NCBI GenBank assembly: GCA_946800325.1
Contig: OX326958.1
Location: forward strand, 67,002,366-67,066,365
From: Luzula sylvatica
Lineage: Eukaryota; Streptophyta; Magnoliopsida; Poales; Juncaceae
Length of the DNA stretch: 64,000 bases
Reading direction: 5' to 3'
Shown here: in pieces, positions 1 through 10,239 of the stretch
Layout of the letters: every line of letters begins with the position of its first letter
Numbering within the stretch: position 1 is the stretch's first letter
Made by a program: the position numbers and the translations under genes
Notes under the pieces: model-generated
What the model was told of the DNA's origin: nothing
Seen by the model: only the letters and a program-made list of their open reading frames with translations
Databases searched by the model: none

Positions 1-1499
1 TAATCCCGAAGTCAATTCGTTTTTCCTTTGTTTTATGAATGAGATCGAATGGAATTCGACAGTCCGGAATGATATCTAGCTCAAAGCATTCGCCCAGGTC
101 GGGCCTACTTGTTTTCATGATCGAGAATCACATTCACTACTTGCTTTTTCCTCTCCACATTTGATTATACGTTCGGAGCTGTCAGAGACGCGGTGGTTGA
201 TGACGCCTCTCAGTCTCAAAAAGTTGGTCTTGGATTTCTCCTTACTAAACTACGCCCTTCTACCTCCTAGTTAATTCACTATTGAACCCATTCCTCTAAA
301 AAATTATATAAGCAAGACGTTCATATGGGTGTAATGTCAGGATATTTGATTATAGTGATATTAAATATATGCAAGACGGTGTTTATATACGTATAATTTC
401 GATTAATGATAATGAGTTATAGTGTGATTAAATATAAATATTATGTACAATTAATATTATGTCAATCTGTTCGTTCCAGATTGTGGATCGATGTTCAATC
501 GTAATATGGATATAAGAAACCCTTAATGCATGTCCTCCCGAGCAAGAGGAAAAAAAGAAATGATCAATACTATTGAGTCACTGGTCTCAAATTTAGACAA
601 GCTTGTGCGTGATAGGCTTAGAGACAATCAAACATATGTCATAGACATGATACATGTATAAGATTTTTCAAATTTATTCGGTATTATAGTTATTCTGTAG
701 AACTAAAATTATATTTATCACTTTATTCTAATTTAGACAAGTTCAATTTCGTCCCAACATAGTTTAAATGAGATGATTCGTCCCATTAAGGTATTTAATA
801 GAGACGATTTGTCTCGTTAAGATATTAAAGGAGACATTTTGTCTAAATGCAGTCTTAAATGAGACTTTTTTTAATGATCTCACTAAAAAAAACTTAGGAC
901 GACCAAGTTAGTAATAGACATGTTATGGCCACATCACATTAAATTTCCATGTTATATATCCACATTATGATTAATGTCATTCAATTATGTTAACGCATGT
1001 GATCGTTGAAGGTTGGCTTACGTTAAATGTGAGGAAAGCCATTTTGATCCTACATTGATTTTATTGATGGATGAAATTGGTTAGGAACGCATACGGTTTT
1101 ATGACAATGTCAAAAAGTACGTGGTGGTTTTATGTTCAATACATAATTATAAAAATTACATATATTCCAACTGAAAAATTGTTAGAACATTATTCCAACA
1201 TTTAATTTGTATGTTAAATATTTAAGTGTGGTAATATTGTCATTTTTATGCATAAAATAAAGTGGTGAGTTTTAGTTAATAAATTTAAACATTAATGTGT
1301 TAATTAGGATGTTGGATTTTGATGTGTATAATATTGTGGGTGATATACTTCTATTTTTTATAATGAGTTGAATTAGAAGATTCTCATTAGGAAATCCAAA
1401 AGATATCTTTTAGGAAAAAAAATATTTTGTTTGCCGAGGAAAATACGGCAACAAATGTTGTTTAGCCGAAAAGGCAAATTTCTACATCTCACAAATATT

Positions 1500-1500
<1 letters not shown>
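1..1500. other. AT-rich intergenic DNA, no gene seen
   Basis: No ORF or splice pattern that I can support. A short open stretch around 170-270 (+) reads with a GLGF motif that faintly recalls the RNase H region of plant non-LTR retrotransposons, but it is too short to call. Around 720-900 there are repeated GAGAC/GTCTC words, probably old transposon remains. Confidence 0.5.

Positions 1501-1502
<2 letters not shown>

Positions 1503-1580
<78 letters not shown>
1503..1580. repeat. (TA)n microsatellite
   Basis: Uninterrupted AT dinucleotides for about 78 bp, directly abutting the foldback element that starts at 1581. Confidence 0.97.
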
Positions 1581-1583
<3 letters not shown>

Positions 1584-1787
1584 GGAGGCTAAACTACTTA
1601 ATTAAGTACCAACATTTTGGTACATAATATTTTTTCACCATTGAATTTGCATTGAGATTAGTGTTTTTTCATGATGATCATGAAAGTTTGTGCACATCAT
1701 TAAATGCACAAATCTCAATACAAATCTAACGGTGAAAAAATATCAAGTACCAAAATGTTGATACTTAATTAAGTAGTTTAACCTCCC
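1581..1787. mobile_element. MITE (family A), TA-flanked foldback element
   Basis: The two ends are inverted copies about 40 bp long: the left end contains CTACTTAATTAAGTACCAAC and the right end its near-complement, ending in TTTAACCTCC. The middle holds a second imperfect palindrome around ATGATGATCAT. It lies between (TA)n on the left and poly-C plus (TA)n on the right, which suggests insertion into a TA microsatellite. A diverged copy in the opposite orientation is at 36483-36678, also next to (TA)n. Confidence 0.75.
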
Positions 1788-1809
1788 CCCCCCCCCCCCC
1801 CCCCCTCTA

Positions 1810-1846
<37 letters not shown>
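1785..1846. repeat. Poly-C run followed by (TA)n
   Basis: About 21 consecutive C, a short CT-rich bridge, then about 32 bp of TA repeats. It separates foldback elements A and B. Confidence 0.95.
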
Positions 1847-1849
<3 letters not shown>

Positions 1850-1852
1850 GGA

Positions 1853-2382
1853 TATGATCAATGGCCAACACTTTTGTTTGGCCAACGTCGGCCAACAACA
1901 CTTATTACACTAAATCTAAATATTATAATCGAATCTTTACCGTATAGATATGTTTTATATCATTTAGATATGATGTAGAATAAATTTTATACAATTTCGA
2001 TTTTTGTATGTAACAAAACCGATAACATATTTTCACAACCGTTCATTTTGGTAAATTTATAGATTTTCATGAAAGAAAACTCGAAACTTAGTAAAAATTC
2101 ATCTTTAGCCTATCTATATGATTTAAAATACATCCAAACCAAAAAAATCGAATTTCAAAATTTATTTAATGATGATTCATGTTGTAACTATTTCCTACCG
2201 TTCAATTTTTTAAAGTATTATGATAAGTATGATAGAAGTTTTTATTTTTCATGAAATTGAATCTACAACATTCTCAAATGATATAAATCATATCTATACG
2301 GTTAAAATTCGATTTTAATATTTAGATTTAGTGAAATAAGTGTCGTTGACCGACGTTGGCCAAACAAGAGTGTTGACCATTG

Positions 2383-2388
<6 letters not shown>
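1853..2388. mobile_element. MITE (family B) with long terminal inverted repeats
   Basis: A roughly 535-bp element whose ends are inverted copies over about 130 bp. The left arm starts TATGATCAATGGCCAACAC and the right arm ends with its near-complement, CCATTGATCATA. The arms stay alignable to the CATATCTATACGG/CCGTATAGATATG words. The central 270 bp is unrelated AT-rich DNA. Both sides are (TA)n. A 61-codon ORF in the centre is chance. It encodes no transposase, so it is non-autonomous; the superfamily is not clear because TA flanks hide the target duplication. Confidence 0.8.

Positions 2389-2449
<61 letters not shown>
2386..2449. repeat. (TA)n microsatellite
   Basis: TA repeats immediately right of foldback element B. 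Confidence 0.95.
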
Positions 2450-2453
<4 letters not shown>

Positions 2454-3420
2454 TTATAACTAAATCGACTTGTTTGTTTTTTGAGACGGATTTTGTTAAT
2501 TATTGAATATATCATTGATTATGTGTGAGTAATTAAAGAAATATTAAAGAGGACAAAAAAATTAAATGCTCACATATCAAATATCAAATATCAAATGTCG
2601 AATAAGTTTGAGATCATTATGTATCCCGACTTTGATAACAATAGAAGAAAATAATTGTACAACAATGATAAAGTACAGCAATGAAAATTGTGAAGTGAAG
2701 ATTTCATAGTAATATTTGTCTATCACATAGTTATTACAGTCTTTTTATGGAAAATATAGACGGTGTCGGATTGTGTTGTCCCAACAGTCAGGCCTTATGT
2801 TTATTCATCATGGCCGTTTTCATTCTTTTTTAGGCTCCGCCTCCGATTCCGATCTTTTTCTTCTTTTCCAAACATGAATTCATCCTTCATTTATCGTTCT
2901 ATTAAATGCTTTCACCCCTCGTTTTCCAAAGTCACTTCAAATGACAAAAATCGGACAAATTCAAATAGGATCAGGGTTCTCTGATCGGAATCGGGTAGAG
3001 TCGGGTCGACGGTCGGCAGTGACCGATTCTGACCCAAGTCGAACGACTTCAACTCAGAGTCGCCGACTCTGAGAACTATGATTTTTTTATTTTCTCCGAT
3101 AACTTATATAAATGAAAATGTTATACGACGAGAAAGATACAAACATAATTATTTCTATTGTTATTTTTTAGACGATCCAAACTAGTATCTTATATATACA
3201 AACAAGACATAATCCATCTCAAAACTTTGTGATTGCTTTATCTAAGAGACATTGGTAGAATTGGAATACACAAATATATTCATTTACCCTACTCCTAGTT
3301 TAAATATTATTTTATAAATTTTTACTTTTGTATATTTAAAACAAATAATATCTAATTTGAAAATACATAATAAATAAATAAATAGTTTTTAATATAATAT
3401 ACATGTATGAGTCTATGACC
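2450..3420. other. Intergenic DNA, no gene seen
   Basis: AT-rich. A GC-richer patch at about 2940-3080 has repeated GGGTCGG/CGACTCTGA words like the TTCGGGT-type degenerate repeat found at 5930-6300. I see no conserved coding content. Confidence 0.5.
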
Positions 3421-3472
3421 TAATCAGTCATACATACAGGCCCCGTCTAAGTATCACGGACCATATAAACAC

Positions 3473-3549
3473 GGCCCATTCGTATTATACTCTATTAGAG
3501 AATTATTAATATTACCAGGGGCTTTTCTGCAAATTTGTCTAAAACCCTA
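3473..3549 (+). promoter_or_regulatory. Site II plus telo-box-like promoter motifs
   Basis: GGCCCA (site II complement) at 3473-3478 and AAACCCTA (telo-box) at 3542-3549 are followed by a pyrimidine-rich, leader-like stretch (TCCTTCTTCTCCC). This pairing is known from plant ribosomal-protein, snoRNA and other translation-related genes. No long ORF follows. Confidence 0.35.
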
Positions 3550-3559
3550 TTTCTAGCTC

Positions 3560-4700
3560 AGCCTATTTAATCTCCACCGTCGACGTATCCTTCTTCTCCC
3601 TTCCTTCGCCGCTGCATTCACTTTGTTCACTTCTTTTTTTCGTTTAATTCTGTAATGATTTTCGATCGTAATTTAGATGAAATGCATGCAAGATCAGCTT
3701 CTTGTTTGGATCTAGAGAAAAATTCGATCCAGTCAAAATTATAAAACACATCTTGCAAGATTAAATCCAGTTGCTCAACTCACCTGGATCTGATTTCTGA
3801 TTATCCGGGCCCTTATATCTGGTAAATTTCGATCGTACTAAAATTTCTCCAATTTTTGATGATTTTTCTCTATTTGAATCTCGGTATTTTCGATTGATTT
3901 TGGTTCATATTAAGCAAACTCACTCTGTCCCTTGACAAATAAATGTCTTGTGGCAATTTCTTCGTTTGCGAGATGGATCGAGTTTTCTGAAAACCCGAAT
4001 CCACTGATATTGTCCGCAACTGAATTTCAAATGATTTTGCGGAGTTTTGATGGATTACATTTTTCTTTGTCGTATTTTCAAAAAATAAATTGGACTTTAT
4101 AATGAATAAAATTCGATTTGAATCGAGTTGTATATCAATTTCAATGCTAATAAGAATTTTGTAACTGCCGTAAATAAATTATCAACTAAAATTTTGCTAA
4201 TTGGAATCAAATTTCGTATCGAAGTTATTTGTTCATCCTGACGAGAACAATAATTAAATAAAATAATATAAATAACAGCATCAAGATGTGTTAGATAATT
4301 ATTTATTTTATTGTTACATCAGAACGTAATAAAATTCTTATTGAACAAATTGTGAGAATTCAAAGTTTTATTAGTCCTCGGACATACTGATTGAATAAAT
4401 TGGGGATTTTAATTCCACTAATTGTAATGTTGTTTATATCGAGTATTGTTTGGAAAATGGAGCATAATAAATTCCTTCATTTTCAGTTTCGGATATTAGC
4501 AAATGAATCTACGGCCATTGATGATTGTGTATTGTTTATCAACAATTCAGAATCTTGTTTCCTTTGAAATGTTCTCAATTAGCAATGGTGTTTCATAAAT
4601 CAGGAGAAAACCAAGCAGCAAATCCAGCATTAAATTTGAATGGAGCTTAGTAGAATACATATTCTTTTTGAATAAGTAGTCTAAATATTGAGTGAAATAA
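3560..4700 (+). other. Candidate spliced transcript without a long ORF
   Basis: Downstream of the site II/telo-box pair, a leader-like exon could end at a GGTAAAT donor near 3822, with an acceptor TTTTCAG near 4487 and a short second exon to about 4700. The longest small ORFs are 28 codons (ATG near 3655) and 31 codons (ATG near 4504). I found no convincing snoRNA C/D or H/ACA box set. It could be a non-coding RNA, an alternative leader or a decayed gene; weak evidence. Confidence 0.22.
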
Positions 4701-5068
4701 AGAGAGATTAAAATACATGTAATAGAAAAATCATTAAAAGTATGTATTTTTTGGACCTTGAATTTAGTTACAAAAACAGCTCATACTATTCATTTTTTTT
4801 CCTCAAAATAAAATTAACAAGAAATTAGGTATTTGTTTTAGACGAAAAATATCACCATTGAAGAAGACATGGTTCGGGGTAAAGAAATAAACACATTTAC
4901 AAACAAAATCAGAAATAAAGCACAAAACAATGAAAAATCAATACAAATACATTACATTTTTCCGATACCATAATATCATTACATGTCATCGTTTCGACCC
5001 TCTCGATTTCTCGCTCGCTATCTACATCTTCTATTCGAAACCATCTTGCCAATTCGTTTCGTTCTAGT

Positions 5069-5788
5069 TTATGTACTCAACGCCGCAAAACCACCACCCT
5101 TCATCATGTGCTTGAATTCGATAAAATTGACCATCCCGTCCCCATCTTTATCCACCTTGCTTATCATCTTCTTGCAATCGTCGACGGTTCTTCCTTGTTT
5201 CAGACCGAGCGAATTAAGAACGGATCTCAACTCCTCCACCGTGATATACCCGTCTCCGTTCTGATCAAACACGTTGAACGCTTCCTTCATATCGTCCTCC
5301 GCATTTTTCTCGTCCATGATCGTCTCGTACAACGCGCCGAATTCTTCTATATCCACACACCCGTCTTTGTTCACGTCGATCTTTTCGATCATCGTGGTTA
5401 ATTCATCGTCGGGAATATAAATCCCCAAATTATCGAGCGAATCGCTCAATTCTTTTCTCGTGATGCGTCCGTCTCCGTTCCTATCGAACATCTGAAAAAC
5501 TCGCGCTAGCTCAGCCGGATCCTGACCGTCCGACATCCTCCTCCGAGCAGGAGATTGAACGGGCGATTCTGGTTGTATTAACTCTCGAGGAACAGGAGGA
5601 GAAGAAGAAGAAGAAGAAGAAGAAGAAGAAAGCCAAGACGAGGGAAGGAGAAACGCGACAACTCTCTTTGGAAGGAAATTCACAACGATATCATTGAATA
5701 AATGGGGAATTAGGGAGATCCTTAACAAAACGGTTGGCGTTGTAGTTGATTTCAGGTCGTCTAATGGAGGTTGGTTTTGCCAAGTCAT
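5069..5788 (-). CDS. Calmodulin-like protein with N-terminal extension (CML3/4/5/7 type)
   Basis: Single-exon calcium sensor of 239 residues from the ATG at 5788. Four EF-hand loops are visible: [12 protein letters not shown] (about 102-113), [12 protein letters not shown] (138-149), [12 protein letters not shown] (175-186) and [12 protein letters not shown] (213-224), each with Asp at loop position 1 and Glu at position 12. The C-terminal [10 protein letters not shown] and the GIYIPDDEL linker are typical of the Arabidopsis CML3/4/5/7 group. Residues 1-60 are hydrophobic and end in a run of ten Ser (about 54-63); CML4 and CML5 carry a similar hydrophobic N-terminal segment linked to endomembrane targeting. 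A shorter start at 5536 would give a 155-residue, CML7-like protein, but the [15 protein letters not shown] segment before it resembles the CML4/5 extension, so I prefer the longer form. An upstream in-frame ATG at 5959 is less likely. Confidence 0.9.
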   Translation of the reverse strand: MTWQNQPPLDDLKSTTTPTVLLRISLIPHLFNDIVVNFLPKRVVAFLLPSSWLSSSSSSSSSSPPVPRELIQPESPVQSPARRRMSDGQDPAELARVFQMFDRNGDGRITRKELSDSLDNLGIYIPDDELTTMIEKIDVNKDGCVDIEEFGALYETIMDEKNAEDDMKEAFNVFDQNGDGYITVEELRSVLNSLGLKQGRTVDDCKKMISKVDKDGDGMVNFIEFKHMMKGGGFAALST

Positions 5789-5929
5789 TGTGTGGTTTAG
5801 AGAATTTTGTGGAATGGAATTAGTTAGGTCAGTCGTATGCTCTTTATACTTGACTTTGTTGATGCGGATCCATAAAAAAACAACCGAATTTACTTCTAGA
5901 CCCTCATACATAGAGAATAGAGATGGCAA

Positions 5930-6300
5930 ATCGGGTGGGTATTTTCGGATTCGGATCATTTTTATGTCCGAGTTATTTTCGGGTGAATTTAACTCGGATT
6001 GTGTTCGGGTGTTATTTTGACCGGGTTTAAATTGATTTCAGTTTCGGAAAAAAATATTAATTAAAATTCCAAACTATAAAATTTGAATGAATCACTAAAT
6101 TCGGGTTATATTCGGGTTTTGGATTACTCGATTTCGGATCGGATCAAGTTCGAGTACCATATAAAATATCTAATTTCGGATTCGGATTATTTAGTTTCGG
6201 ATCGGTCCGGATAGGATTGCTTGATTTTTTTAAATTATGTTTAGTTAAGTCGGGTCGGACTTCAGGTTACTCGAGTCGGTATTTTGGATTCGGTCTTCTT
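5930..6300. repeat. Degenerate TTCGGGT/TTCGGAT-rich repeat
   Basis: Many loose copies of TTCGGGT, TTCGGAT and ACTCGG lie just upstream of the CML gene. Similar word-rich patches are at 2940-3080 and 22380-23370 (opposite sense). Common plant interspersed repeat type; no ORF. Confidence 0.6.
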
Positions 6301-6844
6301 TGCCAGCTGTACTCATACATGATAAACTTTATGTTTGCATTAATTTCGATGACTACATGCATATGCATATGTATGTATTAATTAGAAAGCGCGTTGGTAG
6401 TAAATGATTTTGTTAATTAAATTTAGGTTACCGTTGGAAGCGGATCGGGCAGAAGTCAAGAGGGACAGCTGTACTTATATGGCTGGACAGGGTTTATATT
6501 AGTTGATGTGTACCGAATACCAATGGTACCAATGGGTGGTGATGATTTCGTTGGTTGATCTTAAATGTGGTGGATTGGTTGGAGGGGGAGTATGGGGGTC
6601 AAAGGACAGGGAAATGTTGCACTGGAGTGAGGTGTTGGGGAGTGGTTGCTAATGAATTGTTTGTGTTGAGAATCTCTTGGACAACTTGTTAATGTTTATG
6701 CATGCATAGTGCTTAATTATGCATCGTAATTTATTGATTTGTGATTTGTGAATTTTGTGTTTTGGTTTATTATTTTAATAACATGAATAGTTGACTCTGC
6801 TGGCAATCTTCTAAGTTTATTTTTCATTTAACTCACTAATATTA

Positions 6845-7005
6845 GGAGTAATTCAACACGGTATGCTCTCGCGGCAGAATATTGATCATACGTTGAATAT
6901 TGTATTCACACTATAAAATTAGTTTAACTTAATTCAATCCACACATTACATCTCATCATCCTGCTACAAATCATGTTGCGAGATGATGTTATGTAGAATT
7001 ACTCC
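6845..7005. mobile_element. Small MITE
   Basis: A 161-bp element with ends GGAGTAATTC and GAATTACTCC. It is flanked by TAATATTA and TAATATTG, an 8-bp match with one mismatch that also contains TTA/TAA, so hAT-type and Tourist-type duplications cannot be told apart. No coding capacity. Confidence 0.55.
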
Positions 7006-7164
7006 TAATATTGGCTTAGTTTAGTTTTTATAATGTTTAAGTTGGGTCGTGCCGATAATAATTTCATCGAACTTAAATATTTTTTTTAATTAATCAAGGT
7101 TTGATTAACCATATTTTTTTCTTAATTTGGTTTTGCAGTATTATATTTCACTAGAAAATTATAT

Positions 7165-7345
7165 GGGTAGTGATTCGGACATGAACGTTTTTTATGGTCG
7201 CAGGAAATTAATTCCTGCAACAATAAAATTTGTTCCTGTCCCAATCATTCTCTCATTATTTTTGATTCGGACGGGAATATTTTAGATGGTTGCAGGAATT
7301 AATTTCCTGCAACCATCAAAATTGTTCCAGTTCGAATCACTACCC
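7165..7345. mobile_element. MULE-type foldback MITE
   Basis: A 181-bp palindromic element. Left end GGGTAGTGATTCG pairs with right end CGAATCACTACCC, and the arms continue through GCAGGAAATTAATTCCTGC, itself a palindrome, on both sides. Flanks AAATTATAT and AAATTATTT match at 8 of 9 positions, fitting a 9-bp target duplication as made by Mutator-like elements. Confidence 0.7.
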
Positions 7346-7359
7346 AAATTATTTTATCC

Positions 7360-8118
7360 CTTGGAATCCAATGAATTTCCTAATTTGTTTTTAAGCTTTA
7401 ACCCAAACAATTGGAAACATGAATGATTGCTAATACACTTATGTGCTATTGCACTCCGGAACGTTTTTTTTAATCACATAACATCACGTGACAAAAATGC
7501 ATATTTTAAAAAAAGGCGCGGACATAATATTAGACGAGCGACCGACTTTTTCGGGCAGCGTCCAATATAAATTTCGCATTCAGAATGTGTTAGTTGTTTT
7601 TATACCTTTAAATTTCGTATTTATACCTTTAACCTTCATATTTATATTTTTTTAAATGAAAAATGTAGAAATAACAACTTTTATCCATAGTATAAAAAGC
7701 TGATATTAATATTTATGTAGTTGTGTTTATACATTTTTACAATGAAAAAAAAAACAGATTTTTTTTGTAGTATAAAAAAATATAAATAACAACACTTTAA
7801 TTCCAAGAATAGAAAATGTATAAATAATAGTAAAGAAATATAAAAAAATATAGTAAAAAGGTATACATAAATATAATAGTACAAAAAAATTTGGTAAAAA
7901 ATATAAATAACAATAGATCTTTAATTCGTAATATAAAAATAATAGAGAAAATGTCTAAATAATAATAAAAATGCTATAAATAACAGCACATTTTTTTCCC
8001 ATATAACAACAAAAAAAAAAAAAATGTGAGAAGTTATACTTATGCCTTTATTAAGTAATATACATAAAATAGAATATTTCATATTTTGTCCCAACACAAT
8101 TCTTAATCTTAATCTTAA
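7360..8118. other. AT-rich intergenic DNA, no gene seen
   Basis: Poly-A/T-rich sequence with repeated ATATAAATAACAA words. The ORF on the minus strand here is low-complexity Phe/Tyr/Ile sequence and not a gene. Confidence 0.5.
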
Positions 8119-8224
8119 TCTTAATTATACTATATATTAAAGTTTAATGAATCTCATCAAAATTTGACACGTGTCCATCATATACAAAACTCTAAAAGCA
8201 TAATAATAGACACAAAAGATTGAT

Positions 8225-8415
8225 AGCTCACATGGTAAGAGCATCTGCTCTTGGCGGTAAAGATCCAGGTTCGACCCCCGCCAATAGCTCCAATGTATTT
8301 TTAGTCCGCGGGAACATAGTATATATAGAATCAATTGAACAAATGTACAAATGACCAACTTTGGCCTGGTGGTATGAACAATTGACTACAAGGTAGATGA
8401 TCCGAGTTCGAAACT
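8225..8415 (+). repeat. Two tRNA-like (SINE-like) segments inside the Helitron
   Basis: Segment one (about 8221-8292) has a D-arm-like TAGCTCACATGGTAAGAGC and a B-box-like GGTTCGACCCC. Segment two (about 8362-8428) has GGCCTGGTGGTAT and GAGTTCGAAACTC. Neither folds into a full cloverleaf with a paired acceptor stem, so they look like tRNA-derived remains and not working tRNA genes. Confidence 0.45.
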
Positions 8416-8439
8416 CGACTTGAACAAATTTCTGTCAAT

Positions 8440-9400
8440 TTTTTTTTTTTTTTATCATTTTCATTTGAAAAAAAAAAACAATTTGGTTTTTGTCATGTGT
8501 TATTATTGTACATAATTATTATATTTCTGAATCTATTAGAAAAAAATTAAAATTTTTTGTAAATATTAACACAATTTATTTTGAAAATTATTAATTTTTA
8601 TTTTGAAAATATTAACACAATTTATTATATATATATATTTTTTATCATTTCCATTTGGAAAAAAAAGAAAATTTGGTATTTAATTATTAGAATTTTTTTA
8701 GAATTTTTTTTTTTGCAATTTGTTTTAAATATTAACACAATTTATTTTTAAAATTATTAATTTCTATTTTGAAAATATTAACATAATTTATTTTCGAAAT
8801 TATTATAACAAAATATTGAAGTAATTTTCCTACAACAAATAATGGATTTTTTAATCATTTCCATTTCATAAAAAAAAGAAAGTTATCATTTTCATTTGAA
8901 AAAAAGAAGATAATTTGGTTTTTGTCATGTGTTATTATTGTACGTAATTATTATATTCCTGAATCTATTAGAAAAAAATTACAATTTTTTGTAAATATTA
9001 ACACAATTTATTTTGAAAATTATTAATTTTTAGTTTCAAAATATTAACACAATTTATTATATATATATATTTTTTTTATCATTTCCATTTGAAAAAAAAA
9101 AAGAAAATTTGGTATTTTTCATTTGTTATTATTGTACATAATTATTAGAATTGTTTTAGAATTTTTTTGTTTTTTACAATTTGTTTTAAATATTAACACT
9201 ATTTATTTTTAAAATTATTAATTTATTTTCAAAATTATTATAACAAAATATTGAAGTAATTTTTCTAGAACAAATAATGTTTTTTAATCATTTCCATTTG
9301 ATAAAAAGAAGATAATTTGGTACATGTCATGTCTTATTAATGTTATTGTACCTAATTATTATATTTCTGAATTTTTCAGAAACAATTTATTAACATAATT
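8440..9400 (+). repeat. Tandem repeat, ~200-bp AT-rich unit
   Basis: TATCATTTYCATTTGAAAAAA followed by a Lys/Asn-codon-like A/T stretch and TTAACACAATTTATTTT recurs at about 8449, 8643, 8882, 9076 and 9286. Alternate copies are more alike (8449 with 8882; 8643 with 9076), giving a dimer period of about 435 bp. Confidence 0.75.
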
Positions 9401-10012
9401 TAATTGTAAAATTATTACAACAAAATATTTAAGTAATATTTATTTATACTTCAAAAAAACAAAGATATTTTTATGAGAATAATTTAAAATTATGTTAATC
9501 ACAATTTCATAGATTTCTTTACAAAATCGTCAATTGCTTCCCAAATTAATTTTGAAAAAGAATTACATGATGTTTTTTTCGAAAAAAAACATAGTTTTGA
9601 ATTCAATTTATTTATAGTATTAATTACAAGATTTTTTTTTAATATTCAATCCATAATTTTTATACATAATTAATACATTAATGTTAACTAATTTATGGAT
9701 AATTGTTGTGACTTTGTTCTAAAACATGATCAAATTTCATATGTTCAATATTTGGAGTAATTGAAAATTTAAGCACACACAATTAGAAATTTACTATGAA
9801 GATGCAATTATATCCTACACCCAACTTCAAATTTCATGCATGTTCGACAATATCAAAAGGTATTATTTATATGTTTTTAATGTTACAAATATCAAGAATT
9901 AAACATAAATATATCTCTAAAATTAAAAGAATAAGCATTTCTAAATAATTTCTTTATATGTGTATAATAAACTTAACGATATTTTTCCGAAGCGAAGCGA
10001 GGGCCCCACTAG

Positions 10013-10075
10013 TACTTATTAAAGTGTAATGAATTCAACCTAATATTAACACGTGCTATCATTTTCGAATTTAAC
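10013..10075 (+). mobile_element. Second Helitron 5'-end-like fragment
   Basis: Directly after the CTAG terminus, TTATTAAAGTGTAATGAATTC and the following AACACGTG resemble the start of the upstream Helitron (ATATTAAAGTTTAATGAATC ... GACACGTG). It has no matching 3' end and runs into the promoter of the CRM gene. Confidence 0.4.
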
Positions 10076-10082
10076 AAAAAGT

Positions 10083-10142
10083 GCGGCCCAGCCCATCATG
10101 CTGCTTAGAAATTGAGTTTGATTGGGCCTTAGTAATTGGGCT
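10083..10142 (+). promoter_or_regulatory. Site II cluster in the CRM gene promoter
   Basis: CGGCCCAGCCCAT, TTGGGCC and TTGGGCTT lie within 60 bp, about 100-155 bp before the ATG. Such TGGGCY boxes are typical of plant genes for translation and organelle-related functions. A (CTT)n tract follows in the leader. Confidence 0.5.
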
Positions 10143-10239
10143 TATTCATAGTTTCTCTCATTCTTCTTCTTCTTCTTCTTCTCTTTCCATGGCTGATACA
10201 GTTTAGTCTATTGCGCCTATATTTTTGTTTCTCAACGGC

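Larger units (their letters stand above)
8119..10012 (+). mobile_element. Non-autonomous Helitron-like element
   Basis: Starts TCTTAATTATACTATATATT, close to plant Helitron 5' ends (TC...ACTAT.TATTAAAG). Ends with GCGAAGCGAGGGCCCCACTAG, fitting the GC-rich 3' end and terminal CTRR rule. It sits between A (8118) and T (10013), the expected AT target. No Rep/helicase ORF is present, so it would depend on another element. It carries two tRNA-like segments and a tandem of about 200-bp AT-rich units. The 3' hairpin is weak, so some doubt remains. Confidence 0.65.

Noticed and set aside
2069..2254. 61-codon ORF inside foldback element B.
   Set aside because: AT-rich chance ORF in the non-conserved centre of the element.
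8221..8295. Possible tRNA gene with D-arm and T-arm-like text.
   Set aside because: Acceptor and T stems do not pair and the anticodon loop is too long; treated as tRNA-derived repeat.
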